Shown in pieces: positions 55,771 to 64,000 of a stretch of DNA of 64,000 nucleotides. The notes below the pieces were generated by a model. The model had not been told where the DNA came from. It saw only the letters and a program-made list of their open reading frames with translations, and made no database searches. This DNA is from Blepharisma stoltei (Eukaryota; Ciliophora; Heterotrichea; Heterotrichida; Blepharismidae): positions 333,533 to 397,532 of the forward strand of contig CAJZBQ010000006.1 in the NCBI GenBank assembly GCA_914767885.1, written 5' to 3'. The position numbers were made by a program, and so were the translations under genes. The stretch's first letter is position 1, and each line of letters begins with the position of its first letter.

Positions 55771-57151
55771 CTAAGAGCCCTGATTGAAGCTGAAATCAAG
55801 ATTGATTGGAAGTTTGCTTACGCTAAGGTCGGTTATTATCTGATACTTGCTTGGGGTTGATAAATTGCTGATTTTCCAAGTTGCAGTCGAGATATCTTGA
55901 TTAGTCATGGTTGTAACTTTTAGGTTGTCAATTGCTAAAGTCTCTGATAATGGATGAGCGAAATTAATGACAATGATATTTGGAGAGCTAAAACTGAGTT
56001 GATATCCAATTGAGTCCACCCTGCATGAATTTCCATCTTGAACAATTGAATTAGCACAATAAAAGCAACTTGGAGTAGCGCTGCAAGAAGAGCATGAATT
56101 TGCACAAGCTAAATAAAAATTACCCAAGCAAGTTGTAGAGGCGCCATTATCATAGAGGAAATAGTCTGAATTACATTGAGTGCATACAGTTCCTGATATT
56201 CAAACTGCACAATTTGCAGGAGGGACTGTATAAAAATTACTAAAGACACAAGAACTTCCTTGCAGGTGATAGCCAGCTTTGCACTGACAGTTATTTGCAA
56301 TGTCTGCATTAGGATCATTGCAAGATGTGCATACATCATCATTAGCAGAGCAAGTACAATATGTAGGGCATTCGCAAGTTATTTTTAAGCATCCTTTCTC
56401 AGGGTGGCAATAATTGCTGCAAGAATTTGTGCAGGCAGAGGTCGTTGCAATGTAAGTAGAATCAGAACTGTCGTATAGGGTGACTGCAAAGGAATTAACT
56501 GTGGCCTTTATGAAGTATTGAACCTCATAGAAATATAATATTGAATATGAAAAACCGAGGAAAAAGTAATTGCCTGGATAGGTATTTTTAGCATTAGAAT
56601 AAGTTACAGCGTCGATTCCTGGAATAATGACTTTCCATGTCCACAAGGAAGCGTTCTTGATCCAGTAATATACCATAAGCATTCATGTTCCTATAATAAA
56701 AAGTACCTGGGGTAAGAGAACTACTTAGAGGAATACTACCAGGGTGAAGGTGAGCTTTTCCTCCTTTATCAATAGCAACTCCGTATGAATATACATTTAG
56801 ACCTATTGCTACAATAAGTGGATCTAATGAGTCCTCGTCTGAGATATTCACTCATGCACTTATCCCGAATTCTGTAGAGGACGGAGTGATAGAGTTTAAA
56901 GTTCCAAAGTAGTAGTAAGCTTCACCATCAGCATAGAAACTGTTGCAATTGAGGATGCCTGTAGTAATTGGGCCAGCTTTTTGACTTCTATATTGTTGGA
57001 TAGGGTCATTTTTATAGGATGATAAATCTATGATCTTTCCATCTACCAAGTTTTTTGAGGTAAGAACCCATCTTCCAAGAGGAGAATAAGTATTGCCAAA
57101 ATATAGGCATAAAATAATGATGACTCCTTTAAGTTGAGTCGAGATCGCCAT
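55771..57151 (-). CDS. Secreted or surface Cys-rich protein (454 aa)
   Basis: It starts at 57151 (MAISTQLKGVIIILCLYFGN, a signal peptide), has one 16-nt intron 56691-56706 (GTACTTTTTATTATAG) and stops at TAG 55771-55773; the length is 455 codons exactly. The N-terminal half is laminin-G/concanavalin-like (FGISAWVNISDED, IKNASLWTWKVIIPG, NYFFLGFSYSILYFYEV). Then come furin-like Cys repeats (CTNSCSNYCHPEKGC, CPTYCTCSANDDVCTSC, CQCKAGYHLQGSSC, NSCSSCSATPSCFYC) and a beta-rich end (LSFSSPNIIVINFAHPLSE). The same order occurs in the malectin gene before its membrane helices, so this protein may be a truncated relative that lost them. TGA is Trp at SAWVN, GTWML and AVWIS. Confidence 0.85.
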
Positions 57152-57395
57152 TTAATTATATTATCCATTGAAATATAAGTGACTCTAAATCAAAGCTAAA
57201 AATGATGGAAGACAGAAACAGGGATGCAGAGAATCAAAAGAAGCTAAAAACAGAATAAAAAAGGCGAAAAGACCAAAGAGGATTAAAGAGACTAAAAGCG
57301 CAAAATGAACTGGGAGATAAAATGGGAGGAGAATAGGCACGTAGAATGCCAATATTGAAAAGGAAAATATTGTTGAAAGGAAGGCCAACCCAGAT

Positions 57396-57575
57396 ATGAA
57401 CATAAAGATGAATCCAGATAGAAGACAATTGAGGTTAGAGGAGTTTGAACAAAAAACCTATAATGGGCTTTTTGAGGAAGTATCAAAGGAAATAAAGTTC
57501 AAGAATTTTTATAAGCCAAAAAGCCTCAAAGGATTGCATCCACTAATAATTTTGTATGCAGAGATAAATTCTTAA
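57396..57575 (+). CDS. Short hypothetical open frame (59 aa)
   Basis: MNIKMNPDRRQLRLEE then FEQKTYNGLFEEVSKEIK, ending at TAA. It points away from the Cys-rich gene. Purine-rich frames upstream (57190-57340) also look coding but are cut by stops, so this may be the last exon of a gene whose introns I could not place. Confidence 0.35.
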   Translation: MNIKMNPDRRQLRLEEFEQKTYNGLFEEVSKEIKFKNFYKPKSLKGLHPLIILYAEINS

Positions 57576-57579
57576 ATTA

Positions 57580-58796
57580 TGATAATAAATTTTTGTAGGA
57601 GACTGAGCTCTTAGAGCTCTAAATATTAACCAGCTAAAACATCTATATAATTACAGAAAAGCATAAATTATAACTTGCTATTATTTAAATACACCCGCTT
57701 ACCTTGAATAAAATTACCTCTATAAGAAATTTTTATAATAGACGCTTATTTATCAAATTAAAATTAGTTCTTATAATTTGATTCTTCCCAATATGAATAT
57801 TTACTGCTGGAGAAAATAAAGGTTATTTAGTCTTAGCACAAATAATTACAAAATGGCTTAAATTAGGACAGTAAATTTTCATTCTCCCTAAGTAATTATG
57901 ATATCGATATTATAACTTATTAAGCTCAAATTAATTCTAAAGCAACCTACTTAAATTTTAAGCTTATATGAATACGCTAGAATTAATATTTTTAGGTCAA
58001 CTGAGATTACAAGGATTCTATAAATTACGACTAAAGAGCTTATCAGTAAAATTATTTATAAATTTTTCTTAAGTCCTCAGCTTGCTCAAATCTTCAAATC
58101 AAAAGACTGAAAATAAAATAAGCCTAAATATGAGCATCTATGCACGAAAAGCCATTTAAGCATTTTTATGTCGAAAAGCTTTTAACTCAACAATGCATTA
58201 GTGGCATTTAAAATTAATTTTGCAAGATTAATTTAAGTGATAAAACATTGAAGCTGCTAAAAGTAAGTTTAGTTGCCGCATTAAAAGTGATATGAATAGG
58301 ATGCTACACTAGAGGCCAAAATCATATCTAAAATGGAAGAATATAATATCATTCAAGATTTTTAGAAATTTTATACAAAACGAGAAGCTATGGATGTAGA
58401 ATTTAGAAGGCTTATCTTGGATTTTTAAAATTTAACAAATAAAAATAATAATTAAATTTTTAATTTTAATAAATGCTAAATTTAAAGGGCTTTGAAATAT
58501 TTAATTTTGAAAGGTAACTCCTATAAGCATTTTAGATACTTCAAGATAATGATATGGAATTACTATTTGCATGAGATTTTTAATTTTTAGCAACATATTT
58601 AGACTACAAAAAATGAAAAAATCATTGAACTTTAATATTTGTATAGATACTAGGACAAATAAACAATATCAGAGATATAAAATATTTTAGTATAGAAAGA
58701 TGTAGTATTTTAAAGATTAATTATATTTTTCTATATTAATTTAGCTTTGAAATAAAATTTTAAAATTAAAAAAATACAATTTTGAAGCTAAATTAA
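57580..58796. other. AT-rich, nothing recognised
   Basis: No coding frame, tips or palindromes were found. Confidence 0.45.
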
Positions 58797-59015
58797 AATA
58801 GAAAGCTAATTGCATATTATGATATTAGGCATCTTACAGAATTTATAAAATATCTATTGTCTGCCAAATGGCTTTACTCTTTCTCAAAATGGCTAATAGC
58901 ATATGTCATCCTTGATCATAGGCTTTATGAAGAAATTGTAGCAGAAAAGAATAACAATAATGAAATTAATAGAAGAATTCAGAGCAAAAAAATTAGGGAT
59001 TCAAAGATAATTTAA
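58797..59015 (+). other. Open stretch without a start codon (72 codons)
   Basis: The frame after a TAA reads NRKLIAYYDIRHLTEFIKYL then SAKWLYSFSKWLIAYV and LDHRLYEEIVAEKNNNNEIN, ending at TAA 59013-59015. It looks like a 3' exon. No motif recognised. Confidence 0.3.
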
Positions 59016-59319
59016 ATCAAGCCAATTCTCTTATCAGCAGCGATTAATGAGTTATATTTTCTTTATAATGAATAACTTTTTCTCAAATGAATTTTCAATT
59101 CATGTTTAATTATATTTGTTTAAATCTCTTTGGCTAAATATTTAAAAGAAGGATTTAAATAAAATGACCTATAACTTAATCATTTAAAATAATCAAAAAT
59201 ATTCATAAAATTTTTTGGAAATTAAAGAAATTCAACTTTTTAGATTTAAAAAATTGATAACTTTTATAATAAGAATTTCTATTTTCAGCAAATAATTGAA
59301 AAAGTAAGAGAGAATTTAA

Positions 59320-59640
59320 TGGCAGCAGCGTAGCCATACTTGCTGAAGGCATCATTATAGCTGTGACATCTAGTCTATCAACTGCTTGTAAATCGGCTCA
59401 TGAGATCATTATTTGAGGATAAGACATAAATATCTCCAGTTACAGAAGAAGATGCTATAAAAGCTGAAGTGAGAGCACTCGTTGAACATTTCAGAAAAAG
59501 AATAGTCATCAGCCAGTTAAAATCAAGAATTAATCAGATGTAAAATAGCTCTAGTAATAAATGAAGTGATTAGAATGAATTCACAAAGAAGGAGTTAATA
59601 TAAGTATCACCTTTGGCATATCAATATCAGCTTTTAAAAA
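59320..59640 (-). pseudogene. Surface-protein family relic in the inverted duplicate
   Basis: Degenerate minus-strand C-terminal fragment (YAS..NNDLMS, VDRLDVTA region), counterpart of 53740-54000. It carries the empty MITE site at 59570-59572. Confidence 0.5.
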
Positions 59641-59959
59641 TTTAGCATGGCTTTTAATTTTCTTCATCTCTCATTAAATAATTGAGGGGCTTTTAAAATA
59701 GGAATTTCTATAAAGTTTTGATTTAGCTGCATACATAAGTAAAAGTAAGAAAAAATTAAAACTTAGCATTGCAAAATATATATAAAAATAAAGAAAATAT
59801 GAAGCGTCAAAGAAGAGTGGAGAGTGTATGCAGCATTGATAGATTTATAAATTCGCTATAAGCGTTAAGATGCAATTCCTGGGTTTAGCTACAATAAACT
59901 CCATATGATTGAGCAATGCTTTAGGTGGCAATATTCAGTAAAAAAATTAGTGATAGTGA

Positions 59960-60340
59960 TAAATGAATATAGTGTAATAGAACAAGGTTATGCTTCACTG
60001 AGCGCTATGGGAAAACCTCAAAGGAAAAACTAATTGCTGTTCGCACATTGAATTAATAAAGGAAACTACAATTTTATTTTATTGATACCCAGGATTAAGT
60101 GATACAGAAGCAGCAGATCAAGATGGTAAAATCCTTGATAAAATTCTTAAATATGGCTACCGTAGTGGACGCAAACATAATAATTCAAATGGAATAATTT
60201 CTAGGCTTGATTTAAGTGTGGGAAAATGCATTCGTGTGAATAAGAAACTCATTGTCTAGATCAACAAGAGATAATATTGTGTTTGCACAAAAAAATTCAG
60301 CTGATAGTGTTTTTTTCGAAATCAAGTGAATTCCATTATA
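59960..60340 (+). pseudogene. GTPase-like (AIG1-type) pseudogene, copy 2
   Basis: Plus-strand frame: IPGLSDTEAADQDGKILDKI then LKYGYRSGRKHNN and NGIISRLDLSVGKCIRVNKK, ending in TAG. PGLSDTE resembles the G3 box (DxPG) and switch II of AIG1-type GTPases. The upstream P-loop is not recognisable. It is the inverted duplicate of 52670-53060. Confidence 0.5.
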
Positions 60341-60430
60341 GTTAAATAATTTAACTGGCACGGGTCCTTTTTTTGCTCAGCAAAAGTGAAACACGTGCTA
60401 CATCAGAGCTTCATAATCTAAGAATTAAAC

Positions 60431-60842
60431 GTGTCTGATGATATGCTACTGCAGAATGTTCCGACACAAGCTACGCCTATACAGGCTATGTCAATACAGG
60501 AATTACAGTTACGACATGCGATACAAAAAGTGGATCTACAATATGGTGCAGCACATGATATGCCCGTGCATAACATGGTACTAAGCACAGTTTCACCACA
60601 GGTAGTGTCACAGCATGACATGCTGGAATTGGAAGATTTGATGCAAATTGATATATAAGGACCTCCACTACAAGATGCGCCAGTGCAAGACATGCCATTA
60701 CAAGCTATACTACAAGCTATACTATAAGCTATGCCTGTACAAAACTTGTTACTAAACGCTGTACCGTTACAGGCGATGCCGGGACATGATATGATGGAAT
60801 TGGAGGAACAGATGCAGATCGAATCATATCAAATTATGTAAT
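60431..60842 (+). repeat. Degenerate Met/Gln-rich tandem repeat region
   Basis: A frame from 60431 (MSDDMLLQNVPTQATPIQAM) ends at TAA 60656-60658. A second unit follows to about 60842 with matching text (HDMMELEEQMQIES against HDMLELEDLMQIDI). Short sub-repeats such as CAAGCTATACTA recur. It could be the relic of a repetitive protein or a minisatellite; I do not claim a working gene. Confidence 0.5.
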
Positions 60843-60849
60843 TCATAAT

Positions 60850-61175
60850 AAATTATTGAGTTATTGTGTAGTTGAAGCATCTCTCAAGTGAAAAACATTA
60901 ATATTTACTTACAATCAAAAAATTTAAAGCTTATTGTTTTAAATATGCAAAGTAGAAAACTCTAGAAATAATTAGACCAGCTACCTTCTATAAAAGCAAT
61001 GGCTAAGACAAACCAAATGCATCATTTATAAGACTCAAACTCGATCAATTATGACTGACCTGAGATGTTAAAAAAAAGCAAAAGGTGGCTTGCATAGAAA
61101 TTTTATCTCAATCATGCTTATTTGCAAGTTAGTCAGTAATAAAGTAAGAAACTGGCATTATCTCCTTCTAAGGCC
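60850..61175. other. AT-rich, nothing recognised
   Basis: No supported feature. Confidence 0.45.
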
Positions 61176-61504
61176 ATGATGGTCCTCAAACGTCCAAAAA
61201 GCTGCAAATTCTCATTTAAACCCACTCGCCAACGACATCTTCATAAATTAATTGAAATTTCCACACAAAATGAAGACTTTTTCAGCGAAGAAGACAGCAT
61301 ATAATCATGAATGACGTGAACTCAAGAAAATACATTATTGCCTTCGACTCTCTCGATAAATTTTTCAACATTGATGTCAATATCTCAATTTGTCAATTTG
61401 GCTATATGGAGAATCCCGAACATCAGTTCTTCAATCTAGGCAAGAGAATTTTTCGTAGTAGCACGGAAATTAAGGCTTTTGGATATTTATTTATAGATAA
61501 TTGA
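61176..61504 (+). CDS. Two adjoining short open frames (42 and 65 aa), uncertain
   Basis: The first runs 61176-61304 (MMVLKRPKSCKFSFKPTRQR, basic). The second runs 61307-61504 (MNDVNSRKYIIAFDSLDKFF, ending FGYLFIDN and TGA=Trp, then LSCKKR and TAA at 61521-61523). They are 2 bases apart in different frames, so a missed frameshift or tiny intron could join them. No motif recognised. Confidence 0.3.
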
Positions 61505-61523
61505 CTCAGTTGTAAAAAACGGT

Positions 61524-62609
61524 AAGGATCCTTGGATTGTAATTTCATCTTAGCACATCAAATATTAAGACCCCATAGAGATGACATATTTACTTTATAT
61601 TTCTTCTGAAAAATTAAATTTAAAGAATTGAATCATCTATAAATTTATAATATTTGAATTCCTTACAACTGAAAGGAAAAATCTGCGCGGCTTAAATCGC
61701 TACTTGAAAAATCAGTATTATAAAGGAGGAATTCCTTGATAATTCTGCATATGGGATTTTTATATTTTTTAAGTTTTTATTATTAAAAGAAAACCTAATT
61801 TTATTGCTAAATTAATCCTAAGCATTTGTGCTTATTTGGCTTGCTCTTCTTATTGACAGCAAAGATTTGATATCTTCCTATAAGCATTTGATAAAAGGCT
61901 TTAAAATGTGCTATTAAAGAGCTAGGGCTTCAATTAATTCTTGGATTCACAAGAAAGTCTAGTTGTTAATATTAGACTTTAAATAAGAGATTTATCTTCC
62001 ATTATTGATTATGTGCATTCTTTGATATTTATTTTAATCTTTGGCTATTTAAAGGAAAAATTAACCTTAAAACAAAACTGTTTATTTAGAGTTAAATTGC
62101 TAATGAAAAAATGAGTTTTCTTAATATTTAAATTAAAATATCTCAAGATTAATTGCCTGTTATTGCAAGATTTGTAAATATCAAATCTCCATTAGCAATC
62201 CAGATAAAAGCTAATAGATTTATAAGACCTAAAATTTGCTAGCTAAAGCATTGTTATATATAAAATTTATAGAGATCCGCTAGACATAAGTAAATCTAAT
62301 CTAATCTTCTCCAGAAAGGTATTGTTTTTATGAACTTGAATTCTATTATATCTGAGATTGATTGATTATACTAATCTTTAACTCCTGCATGATTTTCAGA
62401 AAACAATTCTTAATGTTTCACAGAGATTGCTTAACACCATATTGCAATTAAAATTTATAAAATATTTAATAATTAATAAAATTAATTTAATCAGTATATC
62501 ATCTTATTGTTTTAATATAAAACTTAGAGGCATAATTATCTAAGAAACTGCTTAAAAATTTTCTCTTATATTTAAATATCATTCACAAACTATATCTGTA
62601 GGCTTTTTA
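61524..62609. other. AT-rich subtelomeric DNA, nothing recognised
   Basis: No coding frames or repeats that I can support. Confidence 0.45.
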
Positions 62610-63071
62610 TTTATTATAACTTCTAATCTTTCATGCTATATCCTCCAAAAACCTCAACAAAATTAATTTTTTCAAGGTTGATGAGTAATATAGCATGTGT
62701 TGTATATTAATAATTGATAATAAGCAGTAAAAAATTAAAGAAAATTAATTATCCTCTAAGCAAAAAAAAACCTCTGTTTGCTCATAGAGGGGGTAATAAG
62801 AGCCCTGATTGAAGCTGAAATCAAGATTGATTGGAAGTTGGCTTACGGTAAGGTCAGTTATTATCTGATACTTGCTTGGGGTTGATAAATTGCTGATTTT
62901 TCAATTTGCAGTCGAGATATCTTGATAGTCATGGTTGTAACTTTTAGGTTGTCAATTGTTAAAGTCTCTGATAATGGATGAGCGAAGTCAATGACAATGA
63001 TATTTGGAGAGCTAAAACTGAGTTGATATCCAATTGAGTCCACCCTGCATGAATTTCCATCTTGAACAATT
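62610..63071 (-). pseudogene. Duplicate of the 3' end of the Cys-rich gene, cut by the telomere
   Basis: It matches 55610-56047 closely, including VDSIGYQLSFSSPNII and IDFAHPLSETL. It has a one-base loss near 62919 (frameshift) and a 40-bp insertion at 62761-62800 at the stop codon. The match ends at CTTGAACAATT, where telomere repeats begin. Confidence 0.85.
62761..62800. mobile_element. 40-bp insertion with TAAG duplication
   Basis: Absent from the duplicate at 55770. It is flanked by TAAG at 62757-62760 and 62797-62800 and contains CCTCTGTTTGCTCATAGAGG, a mini-hairpin recalling the family-1 tip (CTCCGT..GCTCACGGAG). Confidence 0.7.
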
Positions 63072-64000
63072 AAGGGTGTTAGGGTGTTAGGGTGTTAGGG
63101 TGTTAGGGTGTTAGGGTGTTAGGGTGTTAGGGTGTTAGGGTGTTAGGGTGTTAGGGTGTAGGGTGTTAGGGTGTTAGGGTGTTAGGGTGTTAGGGTGTTA
63201 GGGTGTTAGGGTGTTAGGGTGTTAGGGTGTTAGGGTGTTAGGGTGTTAGGGTGTTAGGGTGTTAGGGTGTTAGGGTGTTAGGGTGTTAGGGTGTTAGGGT
63301 GTTAGGGTGTTAGGGTGTTAGGGTGTTAGGGTGTTAGGGTGTTAGGGTGTTAGGGTGTTAGGGTGTTAGGGTGTTAGGGTGTTAGGGTGTTAGGGTGTTA
63401 GGGTGTTAGGGTGTTAGGGTGTTAGGGTGTTAGGGTGTTAGGGTGTTAGGGTGTTAGGGTGTTAGGGTGTTAGGGTGTTAGGGTGTTAGGGTGTTAGGGT
63501 GTTAGGGTGTTAGGGTTAGGGTGTTAGGGTGTTAGGGTGTTAGGGTGTTAGGGTGTTAGGGTGTTAGGGTGTTAGGGTGTTAGGGTGTTAGGGTGTTAGG
63601 GTGTTTAGGGTGTTAGGGTGTTAGGGTGTTAGGGTGTTAGGGTGTTAGGGTGTTAGGGTGTTAGGGTGTTAGGGTGTTAGGGTGTTAGGGTGTTAGGGTG
63701 TTAGGGTGTTAGGGTGTTAGGGTGTTAGGGTGTTAGGGTGTTAGGGTGTTAGGGTGTTAGGGTGTTAGGGTGTTAGGGTGTTAGGGTGTTAGGGTGTTAG
63801 GGTGTTAGGGTTAGGGTGTTAGGGTGTTAGGGTGTTAGGGTGTTAGGGTGTTAGGGTGTTAGGGTGTTAGGGTGTTAGGGTGTTAGGGTGTTAGGGTGTT
63901 AGGGTGTTAGGGTGTTAGGGTGTTAGGGTGTTAGGGTGTTAGGGTGTTAGGGTGTTAGGGTGTTAGGGTGTTAGGGTGTTAGGGTGTTAGGGTGTTAGGG
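63072..64000 (+). repeat. Telomere, (TGTTAGGG)n
   Basis: About 116 tandem copies of the octamer, G-rich strand running 5' to 3' toward the window end, the expected orientation for a right chromosome end. Rare variants: TGTAGGG near 63157, TTAGGG near 63515 and 63811, TGTTTAGGG near 63602. The window ends inside the array. Confidence 0.97.

Noticed and set aside
57185-57486. Overlapping hydrophobic minus-strand frames
   Set aside because: Three frames of the same purine/pyrimidine-skewed stretch; no single frame is favoured, while the plus strand reads as charged protein.
63072-64000. CRISPR-like or satellite array
   Set aside because: The 8-bp unit, strand orientation and position at the end fit a telomere; no spacers.
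1-64000. Stentor as source
   Set aside because: Similar telomere and intron size, but Stentor uses the standard code, while TGA=Trp is needed in nearly every gene here.
1-64000. tRNA or rRNA genes
   Set aside because: No cloverleaf or rRNA-like sequence was noticed on either strand; a dedicated scan was not possible.

Overview
Organism and state of the genome. The right end is a telomere of (TGTTAGGG)n, the reverse complement of the CCCTAACA repeat known from heterotrich ciliates. Many reading frames are continuous only if TGA is read as tryptophan, for example inside the signal peptide of the gene starting at 39644. TAA and TAG act as stops, and introns are 15-16 nt. UGA=Trp with CCCTAACA telomeres and 15-16-nt introns points to Blepharisma; Stentor has the same kind of introns but uses the standard code. 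At least a dozen genes or gene remnants are cut by insertions whose exact removal restores frame. The window therefore looks like unrearranged germline (micronuclear) DNA carrying internal eliminated sequences (IESs), or DNA that kept them. That conclusion is an inference; the frame arithmetic is read directly from the sequence.

Layout. 1-5182: a pogo/Tigger-type transposase cut by a CTCCCC-ended MITE and by a 3.65-kb foldback element with ~925-bp inverted arms and a LINE remnant in its loop. 5301-11640: degenerate C-terminal copies of a large surface-protein gene, with one small B-type gene (8633-9185). 11791-12345: two small plus-strand genes. 13310-19390: two sets of paired small genes, here called A and B (N-terminal winged-helix-like domain, one tiny intron, charged tail). 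The A2 copy carries four IESs. The A3/B3 pair lies in a 4.1-kb unit with inverted TA-flanked ends. 21257-30917 and 32259-39644: two full-length (~2.2 thousand residue) surface-protein genes, broken by five and two insertions. 41109-42725: a third, uninterrupted A/B pair. 44121-44780: a protein with two helix-turn-helix-like repeats. 45531-49672: a malectin-domain, Cys-rich, multi-spanning membrane protein. 50100-54000: fragments (surface protein, GTPase-like). 55771-57151: a second Cys-rich protein. 59320-60340: an inverted duplicate of the 52.6-54.0 kb block. 62610-63071: a duplicate of the end of the Cys-rich gene, running straight into the telomere.

How the parts fit. The unifying theme is heavy transposon load tolerated inside genes. 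Two MITE families (motif GTGAGTGAACAAAA or TTTGTTCCAATTTAAAGG) share one architecture: two motif copies in direct orientation at one end, an inverted hairpin pair at the other, C/G-tract tips and a 3-bp TNA target duplication. Short palindromic TA-flanked IESs, LINE-like insertions with 8-9 bp duplications, and nested combinations also occur. After excision at the predicted borders, surface gene C has 2218 codons, A2 has 238 and the malectin gene has 1152, each an exact multiple of three. Surface gene D alone is left one base out of frame.
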